A stretch of 64,000 nt of DNA from Sutcliffiella sp. FSL R7-0096 (GCF_038595065.1 NZ_CP152003.1:1344001-1408000); one strand, 5' to 3'; shown: positions 44,246 through 53,353, counted from the first letter of the stretch. Translations and numbers: made by a program. The notes: generated by a model not told the origin, from the letters alone.

Positions 44246-44812
44246 ATGGATCGTAAACAGAGCATCCTGGATGCGGCGTTAAAATCGTTCTCCATGTTTG
44301 GATATAAAGCTACAACTATGGATCAGGTCGCAAGGATTGCCAATGTTGGCAAAGGAACCATCTATACCTTTTATTCGAATAAAGAAGAACTATTCAGTGA
44401 GATTGTAGCAGGTATATTAAAAGAGATGCAGGAAGTGGCAGACCGTTCTATCAACCCTGAACAATCCTTTTTTGAAAATGCTCACAGGGCCCTTATCAGC
44501 TTGCTTGATTTCCGTAATGAACATCAATTAACCGTCAAATTAATTCAGGAAAAAAAAGAGCTCGGAACCCGTGTAGTCAATCAGGAACTTAACAAGCTGG
44601 AGCAAATGATCATTACCTTTATCAAAGAAAGAATCGAGAAGGCCATTGACAAAGGGGAAATAAGAGAATGTGACCCGGAAGTAACAGCCTTTTTGATGCT
44701 AAAGCTTTATGTAGCACTGGTGGTGGACTGGGAAGAACATCATACTCCTTTATCAAAAGAGGAAATAGCGAATCTTTTTGAATTATATTTTATTAAAGGA
44801 TTGTCAACGTGA
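44246..44812 (+). CDS. yhgD: YhgD, TetR-family regulator
   Basis: A 188-residue TetR-type repressor: N-terminal helix-turn-helix ATTMDQVARIANVGKGTIYTFYSNKEELF at about 22-50 and a helical ligand domain. GGAGGAAGGAG precedes the ATG. It lies upstream of yhgE and behind a promoter with a symmetrical site, so it probably controls itself and yhgE. The ligand is unknown. B. subtilis YhgD is about the same length. Confidence 0.9.
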   Translation: MDRKQSILDAALKSFSMFGYKATTMDQVARIANVGKGTIYTFYSNKEELFSEIVAGILKEMQEVADRSINPEQSFFENAHRALISLLDFRNEHQLTVKLIQEKKELGTRVVNQELNKLEQMIITFIKERIEKAIDKGEIRECDPEVTAFLMLKLYVALVVDWEEHHTPLSKEEIANLFELYFIKGLST

Positions 44813-44885
44813 TGATCCTTACAATTTTATCAAAAAATGACCAAGTGACAAAAATAGTCATAAAGTAATATGGAGGCAATAATCA

Positions 44886-47099
44886 ATGAAAAGTGTAATG
44901 TATGAGTGGAAGCAACTGCTCACAAATAAAAAGATATTGATTCCGGTGATAGCCGTACTTTTGATTCCACTGCTATATAGTGGAATGTTTCTATGGGCTT
45001 TCTGGGATCCATACGAGAAGCTAGATGAACTTCCGGTAGCGGTGGTCAATATGGATGAAGGCGCCAATTATGAAGGAGAACCATTGACGATAGGGAAAGA
45101 CCTTCTGGATAATTTGAAAAAAAATGATGGCTTTAAATGGGAGTTTGTGTCAAAGGAGCAAGCTTATCAAGGATTGGACAAACAACATTATTATATGGTG
45201 ATTGAAATTCCACAGGATTTTTCAAACCGGGCGACAACTTTATTAGATGAGAACCCATCTGCTTTGGAAATGAAATTCGTCCCAAATGAGAGCTACAATT
45301 TCCTATCAGCCCAAATTGGATCAACAGCAGTAGAGAAAATAAAGGAAGAAGTAGCTAAAGAGCTCACAAGTACTTATGCAGAAGCCATGTTTGATAACTT
45401 GGAAAAGATGGCAGATGGTTATAAACAGGCAGCAGAGGGTACAAGCGAACTAAACAATGGCGTCCATGAATTACAAGATGGTTCTGTTGCTTTGAAAAAA
45501 GGATTGGAACAAGCGGCAGAAAAATCGATTGTCTTCCAAAATGGAGTTGGGAAGGTTTATGGTGGGGTAAAAGATGTCCATAGAGGAAATCAGGAGCTTT
45601 CAAAAGGTTTGGGTCAATTGCTTGAAGGTCAAAACAAATTATCCTCAGCATCTGAGCAACTCCAAGCAGGAGCAGGAAGCCTTAACGATGGTTTAGCAAA
45701 AAGCAATGATGGTATGGCGCAGTTGCAACAAGCTCAACAAGAACTCACCAATGGAGCGGGAAGCTTGGCAGATGGTGCTGCAAAATTAAACGCGGGGACC
45801 TCAAAACTTGAAGAGGGGGCTTCAATAGCGCATGAAAAGGCAGAGCAATTGAATCAAGGAATGATTCAATTGAAAAAATCACTTGAACCAATGATAGAGC
45901 AGGCAAGCGAAGAACAGAAAGCACAAATAAATGCTTCTTTTGAGCAGTTGATTAATGGCAGTGATGAATTCTCGAAAGGCTTGATGGCTCTTGAACAAGG
46001 TGCTTTAGAATTAAATGCTGGCACCTCCTCTTTAGAGCAAAATGGCAGAAAACTTGCAGAAGGCAATAAAAACTTTCAGTCAGGTATGGCAGAATTGGCA
46101 AATGGAACGAAACAACTTTCAGAAGGCTCTTCAGAATTACTTAAGGGTCAAATGGAATTCAACCAAGGACTAACACAGTTTGGTGAAAAATTAGGAGACG
46201 CAAATGAGGGCAGCAAAAAGCTAGCAGAAGGGTCCGGTCAGCTCTTAGCTGGTATGGAACAGTTAGACGGGGGATCCAAACAATTTCAACAAGGTACAAA
46301 AGAGCTTGCAGAAGGTTCAAATAAAATCTCCTCCGGACTGTCTGAAGTCGGTAAAGGAACAGAAGAACTAGAGGGTAAATTAAAAGATGCATCGGAAAAA
46401 ACTGGTTCCATAAAAGGGACAGACAAAACCTACAACATGATTTCTGAGCCAGTAAAGGTTAAGTCAGAAGTGGAAAATGGAGTTCCTAATTATGGAACCG
46501 GGTTTGCACCTTACTTTTTATCATTAGGCTTGTTTGTTGGAGCATTATTACTATCCATCGTGTATCCGATGCGCGATCCAGCTGGTGCTCCTCGCTCAGG
46601 GACTGCTTGGTTCGCAGGTAAAGTGGCAGTTCTCGCAGCCGTAGGGATATTGCAAGCCTTACTAGCTGATGCCGTGTTGATTTATGGATTAGGAGTAGAA
46701 GTGAAAAGTTTACCTTTATTTCTCTTATTTAGCATTGTCACTTCCTTCACCTTTATTGCACTGGTTCAATTTCTTGTAACAACACTTGGAGATCCAGGAC
46801 GCTTTGTCGCCATCCTTATTTTAATACTCCAGTTGACAACAAGTGCGGGAACTTTCCCGTTAGAACTTATTCCAGATGCATTACAGCCGTTCAACCTGCT
46901 TTTACCGATGACGTATTCGGTGTCTGGTTTTAAAGCGGTCATATCAAGCGGTGATATAGGGTTCATGTGGGAAAACGTCTGGATACTAAGCGGATTTATG
47001 ATGGTGATGCTTGCCGGAACTTGGGCATATTTTGTGTACAAGTTTAAAAAATATTACAATAGTACGAGCCCGATAGAACAATCACCTTCACAAGGTTAG
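44886..47099 (+). CDS. yhgE: YhgE/Pip-family membrane protein
   Basis: 737 residues: an N-terminal membrane helix (about 17-40), a long outside region with many approximate 7-to-21-residue repeats of the type L-x-x-G-x-x-x-L-x-x-G (about 175-500), and a C-terminal block of five to six helices. This is the layout of YhgE and of the lactococcal phage infection protein Pip. The repeats probably form an extended coiled rod. Function in Bacillus is unknown; some relatives take part in type VII secretion or envelope processes. GGAGG precedes the ATG, and yhgD lies upstream. Confidence 0.9.
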   Translation: MKSVMYEWKQLLTNKKILIPVIAVLLIPLLYSGMFLWAFWDPYEKLDELPVAVVNMDEGANYEGEPLTIGKDLLDNLKKNDGFKWEFVSKEQAYQGLDKQHYYMVIEIPQDFSNRATTLLDENPSALEMKFVPNESYNFLSAQIGSTAVEKIKEEVAKELTSTYAEAMFDNLEKMADGYKQAAEGTSELNNGVHELQDGSVALKKGLEQAAEKSIVFQNGVGKVYGGVKDVHRGNQELSKGLGQLLEGQNKLSSASEQLQAGAGSLNDGLAKSNDGMAQLQQAQQELTNGAGSLADGAAKLNAGTSKLEEGASIAHEKAEQLNQGMIQLKKSLEPMIEQASEEQKAQINASFEQLINGSDEFSKGLMALEQGALELNAGTSSLEQNGRKLAEGNKNFQSGMAELANGTKQLSEGSSELLKGQMEFNQGLTQFGEKLGDANEGSKKLAEGSGQLLAGMEQLDGGSKQFQQGTKELAEGSNKISSGLSEVGKGTEELEGKLKDASEKTGSIKGTDKTYNMISEPVKVKSEVENGVPNYGTGFAPYFLSLGLFVGALLLSIVYPMRDPAGAPRSGTAWFAGKVAVLAAVGILQALLADAVLIYGLGVEVKSLPLFLLFSIVTSFTFIALVQFLVTTLGDPGRFVAILILILQLTTSAGTFPLELIPDALQPFNLLLPMTYSVSGFKAVISSGDIGFMWENVWILSGFMMVMLAGTWAYFVYKFKKYYNSTSPIEQSPSQG

Positions 47100-47111
47100 A
47101 TGTAACGGAGG

Positions 47112-47145
47112 GAGTCCACCATATTGCTGGTGGGCTCTTTTTTTC
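47112..47145 (+). terminator. Terminator after yhgE
   Basis: GAGTCCACCA pairs with TGGTGGGCTC (one G-T pair) around TATTGC, then seven T. Confidence 0.9.
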
Positions 47146-47185
47146 GTAGGAAACGGCCAATTTAGATGCTAATGTAAAATTTTTA

Positions 47186-47236
47186 TTGAAAACACTTACA
47201 TTTCCTTTTATACTAGTAGTTATGAAAACGATTTCA
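47186..47236 (+). promoter_or_regulatory. Promoter and LacI-type operator of the following regulator gene
   Basis: TTGAAA at 47186-47191, a 17-base spacer, TATACT at 47209-47214. TGAAAACGATTTCA at 47223-47236 is a LacI-family palindrome with the central CG typical of the family. It covers the expected start site, so the downstream regulator probably represses itself. Confidence 0.75.
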
Positions 47237-47280
47237 ATCATTCTACTAACCTAACAATTTCAGCTAAGGTGGCGAGACTC

Positions 47281-48291
47281 GTGGCAACAATAGAAGATGT
47301 AGCAAAACTGGCAGGGTTATCGAGGACCACTGTTTCCCGTGTCATAAATAACCACCCGTATGTGTCGGAAAAGAAACGTGTACTTGTATCAAATGCAATG
47401 AGTGAACTAGGATATGTTCCAAATTCTTCAGCAAGAAGTCTAAGAAGTCAGAAAACCTCTATGATTGCTTTACTGATTCCACGTGTCATGAACCCGTTTT
47501 TCAGTGAACTGATTGAACGGATGGAAATGGCGGCAGCTGAAAATGGATACCAACTGATCATCTGTCAGACGAAGTATTCCAAGAAAAAGGAACTGGACTA
47601 TTTGAACTTGTTGAAAACCAGACAGGTAGACGGAATTATCCTTTCTTCCATACAGAATGACTGGAATGTAATAGAACCGTTTTTAGAATATGGCCCAATC
47701 GTTTTGTGCAATGAGTTTGAAGAAGAAGCAGAAGTACCATCTGTCAGGCTTGATCAGACGTATGGCGGATACATATCCACCAAGCATTTACTGGAGCTTG
47801 GCCATCGTAGAATTGCTTATTGTACTGGTGGCTACAAAAGTAATGTAGCCAAATGTAGAGAGGCAGGCTTTAAAAAAGCGCTGGCAGAATTCAAGGTGGA
47901 ATACCAAGAGGAGTTTTCCTTTCGAGATGCTTTTACCATTGATGATGGAAGAAGGGTTTTTCAAGAAATTTTGGAGCTGGGGGAGAAACCTAGTGCCATT
48001 TTCACCGGTGGCGATGAAGTAGCGGCCGGCATCATTTCAGAGGCTAAACGCTCTGGCTGGAAGATTCCAGAAGATCTTGCGGTGGTAGGATTTGATAATC
48101 AAGCGATTACGGAACTAGTCGAACCGACCATCACTACGGTTTATCAACCGATTGATGAGATGGCGCGCAAAGCATTCCAGATCATGATGGAAAAGGTCCG
48201 CTCCAAACGTTATCGCCACAAGGAAATCTATGAATATGATCTCGAGCTCATTGTTCGGGAATCAACGGTCAAACAAGGGGTTTACGTATAG
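47281..48291 (+). CDS. LacI-family transcriptional regulator
   Basis: A 336-residue regulator: N-terminal LacI helix-turn-helix (TIEDVAKLAGLSRTTVSRVINNHPYVS), hinge helix NSSARSLRS, and a periplasmic-binding-like effector domain ending in the usual ...YDLELIVRESTV. The regulated pathway is not evident; no sugar genes are adjacent. GTG 47281 is used because AAGGTGG precedes it at good spacing; GTG 47269 overlaps that site. A LacI-type operator lies in its own promoter. Confidence 0.88.
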   Translation: MATIEDVAKLAGLSRTTVSRVINNHPYVSEKKRVLVSNAMSELGYVPNSSARSLRSQKTSMIALLIPRVMNPFFSELIERMEMAAAENGYQLIICQTKYSKKKELDYLNLLKTRQVDGIILSSIQNDWNVIEPFLEYGPIVLCNEFEEEAEVPSVRLDQTYGGYISTKHLLELGHRRIAYCTGGYKSNVAKCREAGFKKALAEFKVEYQEEFSFRDAFTIDDGRRVFQEILELGEKPSAIFTGGDEVAAGIISEAKRSGWKIPEDLAVVGFDNQAITELVEPTITTVYQPIDEMARKAFQIMMEKVRSKRYRHKEIYEYDLELIVRESTVKQGVYV

Positions 48292-48301
48292 AATAAGAAG
48301 A

Positions 48302-48332
48302 AGGGCACTTATGGGGATGAGTGCTCTTTTTG
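48302..48332 (+). terminator. Terminator after the LacI-family gene
   Basis: AGGGCACT pairs with AGTGCTCT (one G-T pair) and is followed by TTTTTG. The family B repeat starts 5 bases later. Confidence 0.8.
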
Positions 48333-48336
48333 TTAA

Positions 48337-48516
48337 GCTCTTTTCTCAAGATTGTTGATGCTCACTAGTAAAAAGTCGGCAATTGGACTTTTTACAGCAT
48401 AGAAACTTTAAAAAGGCATGAAAGTCTTTTTGTATAGTCAGGAAAAGTGCACGACAGCAAGGAATATACCGGTTTGTTTATAAATGCGAAAAAGCAACAA
48501 AGTATGCGAAAACAGC
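48337..48516 (+). repeat. Family B MITE-like repeat, copy 5 (180 bp, full)
   Basis: GCTCTTTTCTC at the left; right end ...AGCAACAAAGTATGCGAAAACAGC as its imperfect inverted copy. The AAAAAGTC/GACTTTTT hairpin is inside. Confidence 0.88.
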
Positions 48517-48534
48517 ATTCTGTTATTCGCGATA

Positions 48535-48668
48535 AAGTTTGACGTTCCATTTCGCTGCAGGCACTCGCTTTCCGCGGGGCGGTGCTTGAGCCTCCTCACA
48601 ACGCTTCAGGGGTCTCAAGTCTACCGCTACCTCCCGCCGGAGTCGAGTGCCTTCCGCTCCAATCCACT
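48535..48668 (-). repeat. Family A dispersed repeat, copy 6
   Basis: Reverse orientation: GCACTCGCTTTCCGCGGGGC, TTGAGCCTCCTCACAACGC, AGGGGTCTCAAG and CGAGTGCC. GGCACTCG and CGAGTGCC are inverted near its ends. Together with family B copy 5 it makes the gap between the LacI gene and yhfH. Short open frames here are shadows. Confidence 0.75.
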
Positions 48669-48738
48669 CTCCATTTCCAAACAAAAAACCAGGGAACCCG
48701 CTATGAATCTAGCAAACTCCCTGGCTTTAATATACCAT

Positions 48739-48873
48739 TTATTTTAATTGACTGGACATACACTCATCACAATGGTTGCCGTAACACTCGTGTTGCTCAT
48801 CCATTGTTTTTTTGCATTCTACGCATTTTTTAGGTGGTAAGGTTTTGAAAAATTCTGTACTTTTAATCAACAT
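48739..48873 (-). CDS. yhfH: YhfH, small zinc-ribbon-like protein
   Basis: A 44-residue protein MLIKSTEFFKTLPPKKCVEC..., with C17-x2-C20, C30, and C35-x2-C38 and two His, a likely small zinc knuckle. It matches B. subtilis YhfH (about 46 aa), including EFF-LPPKKC and EQHECYG. Function unknown. GGAGGGTGAT precedes the ATG. Upstream on the minus strand TTGACA and TACAAT (18-base spacer) make a promoter, back to back with yhfI, as in B. subtilis. Confidence 0.87.
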   Translation of the reverse strand: MLIKSTEFFKTLPPKKCVECKKTMDEQHECYGNHCDECMSSQLK

Positions 48874-49026
48874 GTTATCACCCTCCGTTTTCTTATTTGT
48901 TGCTATTGTATTATAACAGAATTTGTCTTGTCAACATCTGTTTTAAAACAACTAATCGAAATAGGAAAATGGGCAGGGATATGGTAGACTTGATTTTGGA
49001 AACTAAAAGAAGGGTGATGTAGTGCC

Positions 49027-49770
49027 ATGAAGCTCACTGTGGTAGGGTTTTGGGGAGGATATCCAGCTGTTAATAGTGCGACATCTGGGTATTTGGTCGA
49101 GCATGAAGGTTTTAAATTATTGATTGATTGTGGAAGTGGTGTATTAGCACAGCTTCAGAATTACATAGAGGTAACAGAGCTTGATGCCGTTATTTTATCA
49201 CATTACCATCATGATCATGTTGCGGACATTGGGCCATTGCAATTTGCTAGGCTGATTTCGTTTTATATGGGTAAATCAGTGACGCAGCTTCCTATCTACG
49301 GACATCAGGAGGACATGCAAGGGTTTTCTACACTTGATCATAAAGAATATACAAAAGGAATGGCATATGATCCCTCTAAACAGTTAGAGGTTGGGCCATT
49401 CAAAATAGAATTCCTGAAAACAACACATCCTGTACCGTGTTATGCCATGAAGGTATCCACAGATGAAGGTTCGTTTGTGTACACGGCAGATACAAGCTAT
49501 CAGGAATCATTCATCCCTTTTACCAAAGGGACAGACTTATTAATTTGTGAGTGTAACCTGTACGCGCACCAAGATGGCAAGGCTGCAGGCCATATGAACA
49601 GCCATGATGCGGCAAAGGTTGCTCAAGGTGCAGATGTTCCTCAACTATTGCTCACACATCTACCGCATTTTGGAGAGGTGGAGCAGTTGGTCGAAGAGGC
49701 AGCAAGCATTTATAAAGGAAAAATCGGTTTGGCACATAAAGGATTTAGTTGGGAGAGTAGGAAGAAATGA
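49027..49770 (+). CDS. yhfI: YhfI, MBL-fold metallo-hydrolase
   Basis: A 247-residue metallo-beta-lactamase-fold protein of the ribonuclease Z/phosphodiesterase type: SHYHHDHVAD at 58-67 (H59, H61, D63, H64), then TTHPVPCYAM, YTADTSY with the bridging Asp, and HLPHF. B. subtilis YhfI is about 244 aa; its substrate is unknown. AGGGTGATG precedes the ATG. It overlaps lplJ by up to 4 bases. Confidence 0.9.
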   Translation: MKLTVVGFWGGYPAVNSATSGYLVEHEGFKLLIDCGSGVLAQLQNYIEVTELDAVILSHYHHDHVADIGPLQFARLISFYMGKSVTQLPIYGHQEDMQGFSTLDHKEYTKGMAYDPSKQLEVGPFKIEFLKTTHPVPCYAMKVSTDEGSFVYTADTSYQESFIPFTKGTDLLICECNLYAHQDGKAAGHMNSHDAAKVAQGADVPQLLLTHLPHFGEVEQLVEEAASIYKGKIGLAHKGFSWESRKK

Positions 49771-50756
49771 TGCTTTTTATAGATAATAACGGAATTACGG
49801 ATCCAAGAATCAACTTGGCGATAGAAGAATATGCCCTTAAAAATCTTGATATTGAAGATACTTATTTGCTTTTTTACATCAATGAGCCTTCCATCATCAT
49901 TGGGAAGAACCAGAACAGTGTAGAAGAAATCAACACAAAGTATGTCGAGGACAATGGCATACATGTGGTACGCAGATTATCTGGTGGTGGAGCGGTCTAT
50001 CATGATCATGGAAATCTGAATTTCAGTTTCATCACAAAAGATGACGGAGAGAGCTTCCATAACTTCAAAAAGTTCACTGCCCCTGTAGTAGAAGCGTTAA
50101 AAAGTCTTGGAGTTGAAGCTGAAATGAGCGGGCGTAATGATATCCTTGCCGAAGGTCGCAAGATTTCCGGAAACGCTCAATTTTCTACAAGGGGCCGCAT
50201 GTTCAGTCACGGTACTTTGTTGTTTGATTCTGAGATTGAACATGTCGTTTCCGCGTTGAATGTGAAGAAGGATAAAATAGAGTCCAAAGGGATTAAATCA
50301 ATTCGCAGCCGTGTGGCAAATATAAAAGAATTCCTAAACGAAGACATTTCCATTGAACAGTTCCGTCAGCTTTTATTGGAGGCAATCTTTAAGTCTAAAG
50401 ATATCCCTAAGTACGAACTAACAGAAGAGGATTGGAAGAACATTCACGAGCTCTCCATGGAACGTTACCAAAACTGGGATTGGAATTACGGAAAGTCACC
50501 GAAGTTCAACCTTCAGCATTCTCATCGCTTTCCAGTGGGTCAGATTGATGTGCGCCTGGACGTAACAAAAGGAAAAATAGAAAACTGCAAGATTTATGGA
50601 GATTTCTTTGGTGTTGGAGATGTGTCAGAAGTGGAAAACCTTTTATCAGGTGTGAAGTATGAGAAAGCAGGAATTTCACAGGCTCTAGAGGGAATAGATG
50701 TAAAACATTATTTTGGAAATATTACCAGAGATGAATTAATTGATTTGATATATTAA
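49770..50756 (+). CDS. lplJ: LplJ, lipoate-protein ligase
   Basis: A 328-residue LplA-type ligase: RRLSGGGAVYHD (lipoyl-AMP binding), GRNDI, RKISGNAQF, HGTLLFD and a C-terminal accessory domain ending NITRDELIDLIY. It activates free lipoate with ATP and attaches it to 2-oxoacid dehydrogenases and GcvH. It is very close to B. subtilis LplJ. Two ATG codons (49767, 49770) are possible; the second gives the conserved MLFIDN start. The yhfI stop overlaps it, so expression is coupled. Confidence 0.95.
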   Translation: MLFIDNNGITDPRINLAIEEYALKNLDIEDTYLLFYINEPSIIIGKNQNSVEEINTKYVEDNGIHVVRRLSGGGAVYHDHGNLNFSFITKDDGESFHNFKKFTAPVVEALKSLGVEAEMSGRNDILAEGRKISGNAQFSTRGRMFSHGTLLFDSEIEHVVSALNVKKDKIESKGIKSIRSRVANIKEFLNEDISIEQFRQLLLEAIFKSKDIPKYELTEEDWKNIHELSMERYQNWDWNYGKSPKFNLQHSHRFPVGQIDVRLDVTKGKIENCKIYGDFFGVGDVSEVENLLSGVKYEKAGISQALEGIDVKHYFGNITRDELIDLIY

Positions 50757-50766
50757 TTTAGTGTGA

Positions 50767-50796
50767 AAAGAGTAGGGGTTTCCCTCTCTTTTTTTA
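50767..50796 (+). terminator. Terminator after lplJ
   Basis: AAGAG-T-AGGG pairs with CCCT-CTCTT around GTTT, then T7. Confidence 0.8.
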
Positions 50797-50843
50797 TATT
50801 GAAATATTTTATCTGAAAATTTTAATTTTATCGACATAATTTA

Positions 50844-50907
50844 ATGACAGATATCTAGCAATCTACTATAATGGATAATGGGAGATTTATGAATGGTCAT
50901 TCATTCA
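50844..50907 (+). promoter_or_regulatory. Sigma-A promoter and FadR-like operator of lcfB
   Basis: ATGACA at 50844-50849, 17 bases, TATAAT at 50867-50872. TGAATGGTCATTCATTCA at 50890-50907 fits the FadR palindrome TGAATGANTANTCATTCA with two mismatches and lies just downstream of the start site, a classic roadblock position. Confidence 0.78.
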
Positions 50908-50932
50908 ATTTAAGCGAAGGGGAGATGAACAC

Positions 50933-52483
50933 TTGAATATTTCATCGCAATTGGCATTAACCGCAAAAACAAATCTAACGAAAGAAGCGTATATTTTTGA
51001 AGGGGAATCAAAGACATATGCAGAGTTAAACGCAGCCATCAATGCTTTTGCAACAGGGCTTGAGGGTATGGGCATTAAACAAGGAGATCATATTGGACTG
51101 GTTGTCGGAAACTCGCCATATTTTGTTATTGGTCTTTACGGTGCAGCTCGTCTTGGTGCTACTGTTATTCCAATCAATCCAATTTACACCCCAGATGAAC
51201 TGTCTTACATCCTTAGAGATGGAGATGTGAAAGCCATCATCACCTTAGATCTTCTTGTACCACTTTTTGAAAGGCTTCATTGTCACCTGCCTTTGACCGA
51301 GCATTACATCATTTGCGAGACACCTGATGGAAAAGAAAAAACGAAAGACTTTCCACTTGAACAGCTATCGGTTTATACTAAAATGAAATCGTTTACATCC
51401 ATAATGGCTTCTGGAAGCTTTACATATGAAGGTCCGGAACTGAAAGATGAAGATGTGGCCGTTATTCTTTATACTTCTGGGACTACAGGTAAGCCAAAAG
51501 GGGCAATGCTGACGCATAAGAACTTGTATCGCAATGCCAAGGATTCCGCAGACTTTTTGAAAATGAACGAAACGGACAAGATTGTTGCAACTCTGCCAAT
51601 GTTCCATGTATTCTGCTTGACAGTCGCATTGAATGCACCATTGATGAATGGCGCGACGGTCATCATTGTTCCAAGATTCAGCCCACAGGTTATTTTTGAT
51701 GTGGTAAAAGAATATGAGGCAACTGTTTTTGCTGGAGTTCCGACCATGTACAATTTCCTATTGCAATCACCAGGGGATGTGGACGATTTAAAATCGTTAA
51801 GACTTTGCATTTCTGGTGGGGCTTCGATGCCTGTTGCTTTGTTGAAAAATTTCGAAAAGAAATACAATGTTATTATCTCAGAAGGGTACGGTTTGTCCGA
51901 GGCATCTCCTGTAACATGTTTTAACCCGTTAGATAAGCCTCGAAAAGCTGGATCGATTGGGACGACCATTGTAAATGTTGAAAATAAAGTCGTGAATGAA
52001 CTTGGGGAAGAAGTGGCACCAGGAGAAGTTGGGGAACTTGTTGTCCGAGGACCGAATGTCATGTCCGGTTATTATAAAATGCCAGAAGAAACCTCTGCTG
52101 CAATCAGAGACGGTTGGCTGTATACGGGAGATCTAGCCAAGATGGACGAAGAAGGCTACTTCTACATCGTGGATCGGAAAAAAGATATGATTATCGTAGG
52201 TGGCTACAATGTTTATCCGCGCGAAGTGGAAGAGGTATTGTATAGTCATGAAAATGTGGTGGAAGTGGCAGTTGTCGGGGTGCCTGACCCTCAGTTCGGT
52301 GAAGCGATAAAGTGTTTTGTCGTAACAAATGCTCAAGTTTCTGAATCAGATTTACTTGGCTATTGTGCAGAACGTTTAGCAAAATATAAGGTACCATCTT
52401 CCATTGAGTTTTTAGAAGAGCTTCCAAAGAACACAACTGGGAAGATTCTAAGAAGAGCATTAAAAGAAAAGCTAGGTGTATAA
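50933..52483 (+). CDS. lcfB: LcfB-like long-chain fatty-acid-CoA ligase
   Basis: A 516-residue acyl-adenylate-forming enzyme: P-loop LYTSGTTGKPKGAM, EGYGLSEASPV, GWLYTGDLAKMDEEGYFYIVDRKKDMI and the C-terminal catalytic Lys in PKNTTGKILRR. It activates fatty acids to acyl-CoA for beta-oxidation. B. subtilis lcfB (yhfL) is in the same place and is a FadR target, agreeing with the operator here. The start is TTG with AGGGGAGAT upstream. The next gene, an enoyl-CoA hydratase, is 80 bases on. Confidence 0.92.
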   Translation: MNISSQLALTAKTNLTKEAYIFEGESKTYAELNAAINAFATGLEGMGIKQGDHIGLVVGNSPYFVIGLYGAARLGATVIPINPIYTPDELSYILRDGDVKAIITLDLLVPLFERLHCHLPLTEHYIICETPDGKEKTKDFPLEQLSVYTKMKSFTSIMASGSFTYEGPELKDEDVAVILYTSGTTGKPKGAMLTHKNLYRNAKDSADFLKMNETDKIVATLPMFHVFCLTVALNAPLMNGATVIIVPRFSPQVIFDVVKEYEATVFAGVPTMYNFLLQSPGDVDDLKSLRLCISGGASMPVALLKNFEKKYNVIISEGYGLSEASPVTCFNPLDKPRKAGSIGTTIVNVENKVVNELGEEVAPGEVGELVVRGPNVMSGYYKMPEETSAAIRDGWLYTGDLAKMDEEGYFYIVDRKKDMIIVGGYNVYPREVEEVLYSHENVVEVAVVGVPDPQFGEAIKCFVVTNAQVSESDLLGYCAERLAKYKVPSSIEFLEELPKNTTGKILRRALKEKLGV

Positions 52484-52563
52484 AGGATTTTTGCTCTCTG
52501 TAGAGAATGTATAAAATAGCGAAATTTGTAACCGCTAACAATCTTGGAGGGAGAAGGACAGAT

Positions 52564-53343
52564 TTGAGTTATATTGTAGTAGAGGTAAAAGACCATGTAG
52601 CAACCGTAACGCTCAATCGCCCTGATGCGATGAACGCGTTTAATTATGATATGTTAGTAGAATTGGGATATGTAACAGAGGAACTCCGCACAAATGCGGA
52701 CGTGCGTGTCGTAGTGATAACGGCAGCAGGGGAAAAGGCATTCAGTGTTGGAGCGGACCTCAAGGAAAGAAGGGGTCTTACTGAGCAGCAAGTAAGGCGT
52801 AATGTCTACAAAATTGGAGATGTGTTCAACCGCATTGCCGACTTGCCGCAGCCGACAATCGCAGCCATTAATGGATATGCATTTGGTGGCGGGATGGAGC
52901 TCCTTCTTGCTTGTGATTTCCGTGTGACGGGCAAGGATGTCAAGATGGGACTGACAGAAACAAGCTTGGCTATTATTCCAGGTGCTGGTGGCACCCAGCG
53001 TCTGCCACGCATTATAGGAGAAGCGAAGGCGATGGAGCTTATCTTGACTGCTCGCCGTTTTTCTGGGGAAGAGGCTTATAGTTTTGGCTTGATTACAAGA
53101 TTAGTGGATGAAGCCTCAAATGCGCTTGATGGAGCTATGGAGCTTGCACAGGAAATGTTGAAGAATGGACCGGTTGCTGTGCAGCAGGCAAAGTTTGCTA
53201 TTCGCCAGGGAATGGGAGTGGATATGCAGACAGGCTTGCAAATGGAGCGAAAAGCATATGAAGTGATCATCCCGACGGAAGATCGCGTAGAGGCACTTGT
53301 TGCGTTTGGTGAAAAGCGGGCTCCTGAGTTTAAGGGGAAATAA
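52564..53343 (+). CDS. Enoyl-CoA hydratase (crotonase family)
   Basis: A 259-residue crotonase: NRPDAMNAFN, oxyanion-hole segments AFSVGADLKER and INGYAFGGGMELLLACDFR, and the catalytic Glu regions LTETSLAIIPGAGGTQRLPR. Both catalytic Glu positions are present, so it is likely an active 2-enoyl-CoA hydratase in beta-oxidation. The start is TTG 52564, with GGAGGGAGAAGG upstream, giving the normal family length. It probably shares the lcfB transcript and FadR control. Confidence 0.88.
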   Translation: MSYIVVEVKDHVATVTLNRPDAMNAFNYDMLVELGYVTEELRTNADVRVVVITAAGEKAFSVGADLKERRGLTEQQVRRNVYKIGDVFNRIADLPQPTIAAINGYAFGGGMELLLACDFRVTGKDVKMGLTETSLAIIPGAGGTQRLPRIIGEAKAMELILTARRFSGEEAYSFGLITRLVDEASNALDGAMELAQEMLKNGPVAVQQAKFAIRQGMGVDMQTGLQMERKAYEVIIPTEDRVEALVAFGEKRAPEFKGK

Positions 53344-53353
53344 TTTTTTTGTG

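Noticed and set aside
23258-48516. CRISPR or tandem array interpretation of the family B copies
   Set aside because: Copies are dispersed over 25 kb, 180 bp long and without regular spacers; no cas genes are present.
48484-48833. Open frames of 87 and 83 codons
   Set aside because: They cover a family A repeat, the end of a family B repeat and the antisense of yhfH.
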